From positions 62,001 through 126,000 of the forward strand of contig NZ_MLCN01000013.1 of assembly GCF_001982605.1 (NCBI RefSeq): a stretch of DNA of 64,000 nucleotides. The letters are read 5' to 3'. The notes beneath the pieces were generated by a model. It saw only the letters and a list, made by a program, of their open reading frames with translations. It did not search any database and was not told the DNA's origin. This stretch comes from Alkanindiges hydrocarboniclasticus. Its GTDB lineage: Bacteria > Pseudomonadota > Gammaproteobacteria > Pseudomonadales > Moraxellaceae. Of this stretch, positions 7,842 through 16,386 are shown in pieces (within the stretch, counting starts at the first letter, position 1; each line of letters begins with the position of its first letter). The position numbers and the translations under genes were made by a program.

Positions 7842-10208
7842 TTAGCCGGATTTTTTCACACCCGCCTGTAATAGCAATGCACCTAACCCGCCAATTTTTG
7901 GTTCGCTGGGCTTGGCTGCCTTGTCGTGAGGTTTTCCGGATGGCTTATCCTGACGCTTAGGCGCGCGCTCACCGGATTTTCTGGCCGCAGGTTTGGCCTG
8001 CTTGCGCTGCTCATTGTTAAATGAACGTGCAGCACGTTCGGGCTTTTCTTCCGGATTCAAGCGCAGGCTTAGGCTAATGCGTTTACGCTCTGCATCTACA
8101 CTAATTACCCGAACCTGAACAATCTGCCCCGGCTTAACCACCTTATGCGGGTCATTGACAAAGCTGGCTGACAACTCGGACACATGCACCAAACCATCCT
8201 GATGCACGCCAATATCCACAAATGCACCAAAATTGGTAACGTTGGTCACCACACCTTCCAGCAACAGGTTGTCGCTTAAATCCTGCATGCTTTGAATGTC
8301 AGGACGGAACTTGGGCGTGCGGAATTCAGGACGTGGATCGCGGCCAGGCCTGGACAGCTCACTTAACACGTCCTGTACCGTTGGCAAGCCGTATTGCTCA
8401 TCGACAAACTCTTCCGCGTTAATACCGGACAATACTTCAGCGTTGCCCAGCACTTGATCCAGCGATTTATCCAGTTTGGCCAGTATTTTTTCAACCAGCG
8501 CATAACTTTCCGGATGTACGGCCGAACGGTCCAGCAGTGCTTCACCATCCTGAATACGCAAAAAGCCTGCCGCCTGCTCAAAGGTACGGTCACCCAGACG
8601 CGGCACTTTTTTGAGTTGCTGGCGGTTATTGAACACGCCATGTTCCCGACGGTAATCAGCAATTTGCTGAGCAATATTTTTGTTTAACCCGGCAATGCGC
8701 GACAGTAATGCTGGCGATGCAGTATTTACATCTACCCCCACCGCATTGACACAGTCTTCCACCACCGCATCCAGCGTACGTGCCAAACCAGTCTGGTTCA
8801 CGTCATGCTGATACTGGCCAACGCCAATGGATTTGGGATCAATTTTAACCAGCTCGGCCAGTGGGTCCTGCAAACGGCGGGCAATGGAAACCGCGCCACG
8901 AATGCTAACATCCAGCTCTGGCAGTTCCTGAGACGCCAATTCACTGGCTGAATATACTGATGCGCCCGCTTCACTGACCGTGACACGAGTCAGGTTCAGG
9001 TCAGGATGCTTTTTGGCCAGCTCGCCCAGCAGGTTTTCAGTCTCACGGCTGGCAGTGCCATTGCCAATGGCCACCAGATCAACCTGATGTTCACGACACA
9101 GGCGCTCAAGCTCGGCCAGCGCGCCTTCGGTGTCATTTTTTGGTGCAAACGGATAAATGGTGCTATATGCCAGTACATCACCAGCACTGTTGACCACTGC
9201 CAGCTTGACACCAGTACGAATACCGGGATCAACACCCAGTGTGCAGCGTCCGCCCGCAGGTGCTGCCAGCAGCAGATGCCGCAGGTTCTCAGCAAACACT
9301 TTCATGGCATCGGCTTCGGCAGCCAGACGTTTTTCAGTCAGCAGGGAATGTTCAAAATGCGGACGCAATTTGCCCAGCCACAACAGTTCGCCACTTTGCT
9401 TTAAAAACTGCTGGCGTGATTCAGGCTGTATGTCATTGAGTTGCAAGTCACCATAAATTTCAGCCAGACGCGGCGCATCTTCCCCGTCTACTTTTAAAGT
9501 CAGCACATTTTCCTGACGGCCACGCAGCATGGCCAGCAGGCGGTGATTGGCTACTTTTGCCAGGCTTTCACCGGACTCAAAATAATCACGGAATTTTTTG
9601 CCCACTTCACGTTTTTCTTCACCTGCCAGACGGCTAAGCAGTTGCGCACTGGCTGCAAAACCCTGTTTTAGCTGTTCGGTCAGCTCCAGACGTGCCGTCC
9701 ACAGGTCTACCAGAATATGCTGGATGCCTTCCAGTTGGCTGGCCACATCAGAATAGCGTTCTTCTGTCCCCTCAGCAGCAACAAAACCAGCCAGTGCCGC
9801 TTCCGGCTCAATGGCTTCCTGCCAGATTTTTAAGGCATAGGGTTCTAAGCCGGCTTCGCGGGCAAGGGCAGCCTTACTGGTGCGCTTGGGACGATACGGC
9901 AGGTACAAGTCTTCCAGCGCAGTTTTGCTGTCAGCGGCATTTAAGCGGGACAGTAGCTCATCGCTCAATTTGTCCTGACTACGCACAGAATCAATAATTT
10001 TCTGGCGGCGTTCATTTAAGTCGCGTAAATAAATCAAACGTGCTTCCAGCTGACGCAACTGGGTATCATCCAGGCCCTCAGTGGCTTCCTTGCGATAGCG
10101 CGCAATGAAAGGAACGCTTGCACCATCGTCCAGCAAGCGAATGGTCGCTTCAATTTGGGCAGGACGAACCGCAAGCTCGCTTGCCAGTTGTTGAACCAGC
10201 TCAGTCAT
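7842..10208 (-). CDS. tex: Tex, RNA-binding transcription accessory protein
   Basis: Conserved cytoplasmic nucleic-acid-binding protein linked to transcription. The domains follow the Tex order: an N-terminal helical region (RYRKEATEGLDDTQLR, about residues 35-52), a YqgF/RNase H-like domain beginning LGVDPGIRTG (about 325), helix-hairpin-helix motifs (NTASPALLSRIAGLNK, about 495) and a C-terminal S1 domain (VTNVTNFGAFVDIGVHQDGL, about 645-715). A Lys/Arg/Pro-rich tail of about 70 residues ends the protein. The frame opens at TTG 10226, but ATG 10208 (MTELVQQLA) has a GGAAG site seven bases upstream and matches the family N-terminus, so that start is used (788 residues). Confidence 0.95.
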   Translation of the reverse strand: MTELVQQLASELAVRPAQIEATIRLLDDGASVPFIARYRKEATEGLDDTQLRQLEARLIYLRDLNERRQKIIDSVRSQDKLSDELLSRLNAADSKTALEDLYLPYRPKRTSKAALAREAGLEPYALKIWQEAIEPEAALAGFVAAEGTEERYSDVASQLEGIQHILVDLWTARLELTEQLKQGFAASAQLLSRLAGEEKREVGKKFRDYFESGESLAKVANHRLLAMLRGRQENVLTLKVDGEDAPRLAEIYGDLQLNDIQPESRQQFLKQSGELLWLGKLRPHFEHSLLTEKRLAAEADAMKVFAENLRHLLLAAPAGGRCTLGVDPGIRTGVKLAVVNSAGDVLAYSTIYPFAPKNDTEGALAELERLCREHQVDLVAIGNGTASRETENLLGELAKKHPDLNLTRVTVSEAGASVYSASELASQELPELDVSIRGAVSIARRLQDPLAELVKIDPKSIGVGQYQHDVNQTGLARTLDAVVEDCVNAVGVDVNTASPALLSRIAGLNKNIAQQIADYRREHGVFNNRQQLKKVPRLGDRTFEQAAGFLRIQDGEALLDRSAVHPESYALVEKILAKLDKSLDQVLGNAEVLSGINAEEFVDEQYGLPTVQDVLSELSRPGRDPRPEFRTPKFRPDIQSMQDLSDNLLLEGVVTNVTNFGAFVDIGVHQDGLVHVSELSASFVNDPHKVVKPGQIVQVRVISVDAERKRISLSLRLNPEEKPERAARSFNNEQRKQAKPAARKSGERAPKRQDKPSGKPHDKAAKPSEPKIGGLGALLLQAGVKKSG

Positions 10209-10592
10209 ACAACGCTTCCACGACAAAAATGAAAGTGGCGATTATACGTCCTGTACCCTTGTCTTGAATACGCTTTATTAAATTTTATTCATCAGTCCAC
10301 CATTAGCCGCCAAGGCTGTTTTTCCGTCATTAAAATGCGGTAATTTGACTTTAACCATCAGCACTGTTTTTTGTTTAGTCACTTGAAATCTGGTGTTTTT
10401 TTAACTGGTTTGCTGCAAACCTCTGCTTTATGATTATTTTAGTAGATTAACCTGTATATATTTGGTATCTATTGCTTGAATCTATTTGTGTTTTTGCCCG
10501 TCTTGCCCTAAATGTAAGCAATTACTCAGTATTTGATTAGCATTTTATAAAATTAGCGGATCTGGCTTGCAGATCCAAAAAAGGAGTTAAAC
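10209..10592. promoter_or_regulatory. Divergent promoter region, tex / ompR
   Basis: 384 bp without a gene. An AAGGAG site sits directly before the ompR ATG. TTGACT occurs at 10345 on the plus strand, but no good -10 box follows at the right distance, so I assign no promoter. Confidence 0.35.
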
Positions 10593-11354
10593 ATGAGTCT
10601 CGTTGTGCCTGCAGAAGAGCAACTCCTACGCCCTGAAGCAGACCGGGTTGAACGAATTCTGGTCGTTGATGACGATGTCCGTTTGCGTACCTTACTACAG
10701 CGTTTTCTGGAAGATAAGGGCTTTGTGGTCAAAACCGCGCATGACGGCACCCAGATGGATCGTCTGTTACAACGTGAATTATTTTCCCTGATTGTGCTGG
10801 ATTTCATGTTACCCGTAGAAGATGGCATCAGTATTTGCCGTCGGCTGCGCAACAGCAATATTGACACGCCGATTATTATGCTGACCGCCCGTGGCAGTGA
10901 CAGTGACCGAATTGCCGGACTGGAAGCCGGTGCCGATGACTACCTGCCCAAACCGTTTAACCCCAATGAATTACTGGCGCGTATCCGTGCCGTACTGCGG
11001 CGCCAGGTGCGTGAAATTCCCGGCGCACCCAGCCAGCAGGTTGAAGTGGTGAGTTTTGGCCCTTGGGCGCTGGATTTATCCACCCGCACCCTTACCCGTG
11101 AAGGTCAGGTGGTGACTTTGACCACGGGTGAATTTGCAGTATTAAAGGCGCTGGTACAGCATCCACGTGAACCACTGACCCGCGACAAGCTGATGAATCT
11201 GGCGCGTGGACGCGAATGGGGTGCCATGGAACGCTCTATTGATGTTCAGGTGTCGCGCCTGCGTCGCCTGATAGAGGAAAATCCTGCACGTGCCCGTTAT
11301 ATTCAAACGGTCTGGGGCGTGGGTTATGTGTTTGTTCCGGATGGTGCAGAATAA
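10593..11354 (+). CDS. ompR: OmpR-family response regulator
   Basis: DNA-binding response regulator of a two-component pair with the kinase encoded 140 bp downstream. The receiver domain has the acidic pocket DDD at residues 26-28, phospho-acceptor Asp70 (LIVLDFMLP), the Thr of LTAR and the Lys of LPKPF. The C-terminal winged helix shows LTREGQVVTLTTGEFAVLKALV and the recognition region MERSIDVQVSRLRRLIEENPARARYIQTVWGVGYVF. A 20-residue extension precedes the receiver domain. AAGGAG gives a strong start at this ATG. In Acinetobacter the OmpR-EnvZ pair links osmolarity to envelope composition; targets here are unknown. Confidence 0.92.
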   Translation: MSLVVPAEEQLLRPEADRVERILVVDDDVRLRTLLQRFLEDKGFVVKTAHDGTQMDRLLQRELFSLIVLDFMLPVEDGISICRRLRNSNIDTPIIMLTARGSDSDRIAGLEAGADDYLPKPFNPNELLARIRAVLRRQVREIPGAPSQQVEVVSFGPWALDLSTRTLTREGQVVTLTTGEFAVLKALVQHPREPLTRDKLMNLARGREWGAMERSIDVQVSRLRRLIEENPARARYIQTVWGVGYVFVPDGAE

Positions 11355-11494
11355 GTTTTGCAGTAGCCGGAACGTTTTGTACACTGTTGAAATAGCGTAA
11401 TAAGATGCTGGATCAGGCGGTTTTAAAAATCAGGTCATGCACTGGATTGAAGCATGGGCTTTCAGTCCAGTAATTTATATAAGGATGGCAAGTT

Positions 11495-12982
11495 TTGCCA
11501 CAGCAAGTGAATAACAATAGGGCGCAGTCTGATAATAACCGCGACAGCATGACGCTTGAATCAGGAAGCGTCTATCGTCCTCGCACCCGTACCCGCTGGG
11601 AACTTTTTTTAGACCGCATCAAACCGCGTTCTACCGCCATGCGCACGACGGCACTGGTGTCGGTGGTGGTGTTTTTCAGTTTATTTATGTCGCTGGCCTT
11701 TTTCTGGCGCACCCTGTATTTGCCTGAAATCCGTCAACACGCACGCTATCTTGCCATTGAACTGGATCTGCTGGAGCAAACCGACCTGCAAGTGACCGAA
11801 GATCCGTTTGCCTTTGACCTGCACGACTGGCTGGAACAACGGGTTGGCGTACAAATTATTCGTGAACCCAGTGAATTTCCAACCACACGCGAAAAACTAA
11901 TCGCCGAATTTTTTACCGGACGGCTGGAAAAAGAACTATCGCGGGAACTCAATGAACCTGTCACGGTTTATTTTGAATTTAAGCCTTCACCTCAACTCTG
12001 GATTTATTATCCCTCGCTGGGCAAAGCCTGGGTGCGCGAACCCCTCGATTTTTATGCCGAGTATAGTGCCGAGCTAATTTTGCTCTGGCTGCTGGGTATC
12101 CCGCTACTGACATCCATTATTATCCTGACGCTGGTACGACAGTTAAACCGACCGCTGCTACGCCTGCAACATGCTGCCCGGGATTTTACCCAGACGGGCA
12201 AGGCGCCGTATCTGGAAACCAACCATGGTCCTATTGAAATCCGTCAGGTAAATTCAGCCTTTAACCATATGATCAGCACCCTGCAACAGGCCGCGCAGGA
12301 ACGTACTATTATGCTGGCCGGTATTTCACATGACCTGCGCACGCCACTCACCCGTATTCGCCTGACTGCCGAGCTAATGCCGGATGAAGACCTGCAACAG
12401 GGCTTGATTTACGATGTGGATGATATGGATGCCATCTTAAGCCAGTTTATTTCCTACATGCGTGATGGCTCGGATGAAAAAGAACAAATCACTGATATTA
12501 ATGCGCTCATGCAGGAAATTATTGTCCAGTTCAAGCCGCTTAAAATTATTTACCAGCCCCAATTGTTGCCACAAATTTGCCTGCGCAGCCTGTCCATCAA
12601 ACGTATGATTGGCAATCTGGTCAACAATGCCAAACGGTACGGTGCCGAACCGGTTTATCTCTCTGCCAGCTTGCTGGGGGCTTATATTATCATTACTGTG
12701 CGTGATAGTGGCGAAGGCGTTGATGAAGCAGATATTGAGTCATTGATGCAGCCTTTTGTGCGGGGTAATAGTGCGCGCACCACCCAGGGCAGTGGCTTGG
12801 GACTGGCCATTGTTAAACGAATTGCCGAGCTGCATGGCGGTTATGTGAATGCACGCAATCACCCGGATGGCGGCCTTGAGGTCAGTGTGGGCCTACCTCT
12901 GGTGCGTAAACCGCCAGAAACCACCAAGACGGAAGGCAGTGCTTTGCGCAAAATCAAGAATCGCTTAACCGGTGAAACATGA
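11495..12982 (+). CDS. envZ: EnvZ-type osmosensory histidine kinase
   Basis: Inner-membrane sensor kinase that phosphorylates and dephosphorylates OmpR. TM1 is at about residues 52-71, followed by a periplasmic domain of about 120 residues, TM2 at about 193-214 and a HAMP segment (LVRQLNRPLLRLQHAARDF). The H-box is AGISHDLRTPLTRIRL with phospho-acceptor His279. The ATPase domain has NLVNNAKRYG, DSGEGVD and GSGLGLAIVKRI. The start is TTG at 11495 with AAGGA nine bases before it; an internal ATG (residue 19) is possible, since the first 45 residues are polar and non-conserved-looking. It is cotranscribed with ompR. Confidence 0.92.
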   Translation: MPQQVNNNRAQSDNNRDSMTLESGSVYRPRTRTRWELFLDRIKPRSTAMRTTALVSVVVFFSLFMSLAFFWRTLYLPEIRQHARYLAIELDLLEQTDLQVTEDPFAFDLHDWLEQRVGVQIIREPSEFPTTREKLIAEFFTGRLEKELSRELNEPVTVYFEFKPSPQLWIYYPSLGKAWVREPLDFYAEYSAELILLWLLGIPLLTSIIILTLVRQLNRPLLRLQHAARDFTQTGKAPYLETNHGPIEIRQVNSAFNHMISTLQQAAQERTIMLAGISHDLRTPLTRIRLTAELMPDEDLQQGLIYDVDDMDAILSQFISYMRDGSDEKEQITDINALMQEIIVQFKPLKIIYQPQLLPQICLRSLSIKRMIGNLVNNAKRYGAEPVYLSASLLGAYIIITVRDSGEGVDEADIESLMQPFVRGNSARTTQGSGLGLAIVKRIAELHGGYVNARNHPDGGLEVSVGLPLVRKPPETTKTEGSALRKIKNRLTGET

Positions 12983-13040
12983 AATGCCATCAAAACCCTG
13001 ATGGTTTATTTTATTATTCTGCACCACAAATTAACACAAC

Positions 13041-13077
13041 AAAAAACCCCTAAAGCTTAAAACTCTAGGGGTTTTTT
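13041..13077. terminator. Terminator between envZ and tRNA-Phe
   Basis: AAAAAACCCCTA / TAGGGGTTTTTT inverted repeat with both A-run and T-run flanks. It ends the ompR-envZ transcript and, in the other direction, the tRNA transcript. Confidence 0.85.
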
Positions 13078-13107
13078 ACCTGTATGTGACTACAGGTCTT
13101 ACGCATA

Positions 13108-13183
13108 TGGTGGCGTGAGGCGGGATCGAACCGCCGACACACGGATTTTCAATCCGTTGCTCTACCGACTGAGCTATCGCGCC
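13108..13183 (-). tRNA. tRNA-Phe (anticodon GAA)
   Basis: A 76-base cloverleaf with encoded CCA. The anticodon loop is TTGAAAA with GAA at 13150-13148, the anticodon stem is ACGGA/TCCGT, the D arm contains AGCTCAGTCGGTAGAGC and the T arm is GGCGG-TTCGATC-CCGCC. The acceptor stem GGCGCGA pairs with TCACGCC except for a C5-A68 mismatch, which is unusual for a sole functional tRNA-Phe gene. Confidence 0.95.
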
Positions 13184-13194
13184 GATGGGTGTGA

Positions 13195-13223
13195 ATTAAA
13201 TAGAAATCATAGGTTCAAGTCAA
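13195..13223 (-). promoter_or_regulatory. Promoter of tRNA-Phe
   Basis: On the minus strand TTGACT (13223-13218), a 17-base spacer and TTTAAT (13200-13195). Each box matches the sigma-70 consensus at five of six bases, and the tRNA 5' end follows 11 bases later. Confidence 0.75.
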
Positions 13224-13283
13224 GTGCTATTCCTTAAAAAGCGTTCTTATGCCTTTTTTTTAAACAGGCTGGCGGACTTTTTG

Positions 13284-13661
13284 TTAAATCTTGCCCAGAT
13301 GCGACAGGCAACGATGAATAGCGCCACAGCCCGGCTTAAAGTGTTTTACGCCTTTTTGTTCCTCGGCCTCACATACACCTTCAATCAGGCGCTCAGCCAC
13401 ACCACGGCCACGGTTGGACGGATGCACCACCACATAATGCACCAGACGGGTATTATCCTGCCCGCTCACCCAGACTGCACCAATAATTTTCTGGTTAAAC
13501 TCAGCAGTATAAATCAGGCTATCTTGCTGCATGGCTGTTTCCAGCTGTTGCACGGCATCGTCGCCATCACCAAATTCAGGGCTGGTATCATACAGACGCT
13601 TGAGCTGGGTGCGCAGTTCTTCATCCTGAATTTCGGAATACGCATGAACGGTAATTGGCAT
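13284..13661 (-). CDS. GNAT-fold protein, probable PanZ/PanM-type acetyl-CoA sensor
   Basis: A 125-residue GNAT-fold protein. Acetyl-CoA binding is indicated by VVHPSNRGRGVAERLIEGV (R-G-x-G-V/A pattern). The N-terminus MPITVHAYSEI and the order of strands resemble the PanZ family that promotes PanD maturation in a CoA-dependent way; I am moderately sure of that subfamily. GGGGAG precedes the ATG at 13661; a longer frame from GTG at 13712 is less likely. It is divergent from hisB with about 100 bp between. panD is not in the window. Confidence 0.7.
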   Translation of the reverse strand: MPITVHAYSEIQDEELRTQLKRLYDTSPEFGDGDDAVQQLETAMQQDSLIYTAEFNQKIIGAVWVSGQDNTRLVHYVVVHPSNRGRGVAERLIEGVCEAEEQKGVKHFKPGCGAIHRCLSHLGKI

Positions 13662-13762
13662 AACAGCCTCCCCTGGTATTTTTGAATGAATTAACTCTAG
13701 CAAAGGCTTCACCCTACTGCCAGAGAATACGTTATAATTAATGTTTTTCGGGAGCTTTGTCG

Positions 13763-14356
13763 ATGGCAGAACGTGTCAGTGAAGTGGTGCGCCATACCAG
13801 TGAAACGCAAATCCGCGCACGCGTCAATCTGGACGGTACTGGTGCAGGGGTGCTCAATACCGGTGTGCCTTTTCTGGATCACATGATTGACCAGATCAAA
13901 CGCCACGGCTTGTTCGACATTGATATTGAATGCAAGGGCGACCTGGAAATTGACGATCACCACACGGTAGAAGACTGTGGTATTACTCTGGGCCAGGCGT
14001 TTGCCAAGGCGCTGGGCGACAAAAAGGGCATCCGTCGTTATGGCAATTTTTATGCGCCACTGGATGAAGCGCTATCGCGTGTAGTGGTAGATATTTCTGG
14101 GCGTCCGGGCTTATTTATGGATATTCCATTTACCCGTGCGCGTATTGGCACCTTTGATGTTGATTTGTTTTCCGAGTTTTTTCAGGGGTTTGTAAATCAT
14201 GCCCTGATGACCCTGCACATTGATAACCTCAAAGGCAAAAACAGCCACCATCAAATTGAAAGTGTGTTCAAGGCATTTGCCCGTGCATTGCGCATGGCCT
14301 GCGAGCTGGATCCGCGTGCCGCAGGAACCATTGCCTCCACCAAAGGTAGCCTGTAA
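13763..14356 (+). CDS. hisB: Imidazoleglycerol-phosphate dehydratase HisB
   Basis: Seventh step of histidine biosynthesis: dehydration of imidazoleglycerol phosphate to imidazoleacetol phosphate, cytoplasmic and Mn-dependent. This is the monofunctional form (197 residues) without the N-terminal phosphatase of the E. coli protein. Metal-binding signatures are visible: [24 protein letters not shown] and [24 protein letters not shown] 13763 follows GGGAG by eight bases; an in-frame TTG six bases earlier is rejected. A TATAAT lies at 13733-13738. hisH starts on the base after the stop codon, so the two are translationally linked. Confidence 0.97.
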   Translation: MAERVSEVVRHTSETQIRARVNLDGTGAGVLNTGVPFLDHMIDQIKRHGLFDIDIECKGDLEIDDHHTVEDCGITLGQAFAKALGDKKGIRRYGNFYAPLDEALSRVVVDISGRPGLFMDIPFTRARIGTFDVDLFSEFFQGFVNHALMTLHIDNLKGKNSHHQIESVFKAFARALRMACELDPRAAGTIASTKGSL

Positions 14357-14986
14357 ATGAGTCAGGCCAGAACACGTATTGCCTTGCTGGATTATGGCAT
14401 GGGCAATCTGCACTCGGCGGCCAAGGCACTGGAATTTGTGGGTGCAGCGGTTGATGTGACCAATGATCCCAAGGTCATTGCACGTGCTGACAAGATCATG
14501 TTTCCCGGCGTGGGTGCCATGCGCGACTGTATGGCTGGTATGCAGGATGTGCATGTCGATGACGCAGTAAAACAGGCCGTATTTAACAAGCCCGTTCTGG
14601 CGATTTGTGTGGGCATGCAGGCGTTAATGCAGCGTTCCCAGGAAAATGGTGGTGTAGGCTGTCTGGGAATTTTTGCAGGCGACGTGGTGCGTTTTCCCAA
14701 TCAGGCCGGATTAAAAGTGCCGCACATGGGCTGGAATCAGGTACAGCAGCATGATCCTGCCCATCCAATGTGGCAGAACATTGCGCAGGATAGCCGGTTT
14801 TATTTTGTACATAGCTTTTATGTGCAGCCTGAAAATCCGCAAATTGCGGCAGCGACCTGCGATTATGGCCAGCCATTTACCTGCGCCTTAAGCCAAGATA
14901 ATTTGTTTGCCGTACAGTTCCACCCGGAAAAAAGTCATACAGTTGGGTTACAACTGCTTAAGAACTTTGTTGCGTGGGATATTTAA
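14357..14986 (+). CDS. hisH: Imidazole glycerol phosphate synthase glutaminase subunit HisH
   Basis: Glutamine amidotransferase subunit (209 residues) that supplies ammonia to HisF. The class I triad is present: the Cys of AICVGMQAL, and the His and Glu of QFHPEKSH. The oxyanion-strand motif [10 protein letters not shown] opens the protein. The start codon directly abuts the hisB stop codon. Its partner hisF lies about 4.6 kb away rather than adjacent. Confidence 0.97.
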   Translation: MSQARTRIALLDYGMGNLHSAAKALEFVGAAVDVTNDPKVIARADKIMFPGVGAMRDCMAGMQDVHVDDAVKQAVFNKPVLAICVGMQALMQRSQENGGVGCLGIFAGDVVRFPNQAGLKVPHMGWNQVQQHDPAHPMWQNIAQDSRFYFVHSFYVQPENPQIAAATCDYGQPFTCALSQDNLFAVQFHPEKSHTVGLQLLKNFVAWDI

Positions 14987-15066
14987 AATTGCCGTATTAT
15001 TTTTAGGCATTTTATTTTTAAGATTTATTGCTTCACTTTCTTTGCTTAATACTGAGGACACTTGCC

Positions 15067-15798
15067 ATGTTAATTATTCCAGCAATTGATTTAAAAGACG
15101 GCAAGTGCGTGCGTCTAAAACAGGGCCGCATGGAAGATGATACGGTATTTTCAGATGATCCTGTGGCCACCGCAACGCACTGGGTCAATGAAGGCGCACG
15201 ACGCCTGCATCTGGTGGACTTGAATGGTGCTTTTGCCGGCACACCCATTCATAAAAATGTGGTGGAAGCCATTGCTGATGCACACCCTGAACTGCCCATT
15301 CAAATTGGTGGCGGCATTCGCTCAATGGATACCATTCGCCATTATTTAGAAGCCGGAGTGTCCTTTGTGATTATTGGCACCAAAGCGGCCAAAGAGCCGG
15401 AATTTGTAGAACAGGCCTGCAAGGAATTTGCCGGGCACGTTATTGTGGGTATTGATGCCAAAGATGGCATGGTAGCAACTGATGGCTGGGCCAATGTGCT
15501 GGACATTAAGGCAACCGATCTGGCCAAGCGTTTTGCCGATGCAGGGGTGTCCAGTATTGTGTATACCGATATTGCCCGTGATGGCATGATGCAGGGTGTG
15601 AATGTGGAGCAAACCGTGCAACTGGCAGATTACTGTGGCTTGCCGATTATTGCCTCAGGCGGCGTGACCAACCTTGAAGACATTCGTCTGCTGAAAGGCC
15701 AAAAAGGCATTTTAGGTGCCATTACCGGCCGTGCCATTTATGAAGGCAGCCTGAGCTTGCGGGAAGCACAATTACTGCTGGATGAAGAACACGTTTGA
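15067..15798 (+). CDS. hisA: Phosphoribosyl isomerase HisA
   Basis: TIM-barrel isomerase converting ProFAR to PRFAR, the substrate of HisFH. Catalytic Asp residues are in the opening [14 protein letters not shown] and in [12 protein letters not shown] (here [16 protein letters not shown]); phosphate-binding loops are IGGGIRSMD and ASGGVTN. ATG 15067 follows GAGGA and starts the canonical MLIIPAID; an upstream in-frame ATG would add 13 hydrophobic residues foreign to the family. It is 80 bp downstream of hisH and probably in the same transcript. Confidence 0.97.
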   Translation: MLIIPAIDLKDGKCVRLKQGRMEDDTVFSDDPVATATHWVNEGARRLHLVDLNGAFAGTPIHKNVVEAIADAHPELPIQIGGGIRSMDTIRHYLEAGVSFVIIGTKAAKEPEFVEQACKEFAGHVIVGIDAKDGMVATDGWANVLDIKATDLAKRFADAGVSSIVYTDIARDGMMQGVNVEQTVQLADYCGLPIIASGGVTNLEDIRLLKGQKGILGAITGRAIYEGSLSLREAQLLLDEEHV

Positions 15799-15848
15799 TT
15801 AAAGTAGATAAGCCTTAGTTTGCTCGTGGTAATTAACCCTATGACATC

Positions 15849-15877
15849 TTACAGGCAGTCCTACGGGCTGCTTGTAA
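15849..15877 (+). terminator. Hairpin after hisA
   Basis: A 10-bp stem TTACAGGCAG / CTGCTTGTAA (one G-T pair) around TCCTACGGG. The T-run is missing, so it may be a weak terminator or a processing/stability element. Confidence 0.4.
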
Positions 15878-15922
15878 TAGCAATTAAATCATATTAATTT
15901 TTGTGTTAACGCTATAAGAATA

Positions 15923-16261
15923 ATGAATTGCAATCTGACATTTTTCATAATATTCATCATTGTTATTGTATTGCTTAATCTCTGGAGCAAATTTATTCCA
16001 GAGACAGCTTCTTCAATATCAAGTCCTCAATCGGATACTTGCACGGTCAGTGATGAAGTACTTCGAGACTATTTTTTAAAATCTTCAGTAGTAAAAACAA
16101 AGTCCATTGATGAGATTATTCGAGATATTGGCCCTTTCCAGAACATGGGTGATTTTGATTTTGGTCGAGCTGTTTATGAATGGCATGGCCGAACTTTGCA
16201 TATTCAGGTCTGGACAAATTCCAATAGTGTAGAAGAGGTAATCCTCCAAGAAATGACTTAA
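15923..16261 (+). CDS. Small membrane-anchored protein, unknown function
   Basis: A 112-residue protein with an N-terminal hydrophobic segment (about residues 5-21, TFFIIFIIVIVLLNLW) and a soluble remainder. The C-terminal part VYEWHGRTLHIQVWTNSNSVEEV has the alternating pattern of a small beta domain, loosely like BamE/SmpA-type folds, but I would not assign the family. Its coding composition is more AT-rich than that of the flanking his and P450 genes, which could mean later acquisition. A 12-bp hairpin starts at its stop codon. Confidence 0.55.
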   Translation: MNCNLTFFIIFIIVIVLLNLWSKFIPETASSISSPQSDTCTVSDEVLRDYFLKSSVVKTKSIDEIIRDIGPFQNMGDFDFGRAVYEWHGRTLHIQVWTNSNSVEEVILQEMT

Positions 16262-16290
16262 TGTTATGGGTTAGATTTAACCCGTAACAT
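16261..16290 (+). terminator. Hairpin overlapping the stop codon
   Basis: 12-bp stem ATGTTATGGGTT / AACCCGTAACAT (one T-G pair) with loop AGATTT. There is no T-run behind it, so intrinsic termination is uncertain. Confidence 0.4.
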
Positions 16291-16386
16291 CTATTAGCAG
16301 AAAACCAACTCATCTTATCGCGTTTTTAGCGGGCGCTTTGTTTTAAGGTAGAGCGCATGCAATATCCAAAACAACAGGAGCATGCT

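Noticed and set aside
13108-13183. tRNA-Phe as integration site of a genomic island
   Set aside because: No integrase gene and no repeated tRNA 3' end in the window; flanks are core genes.
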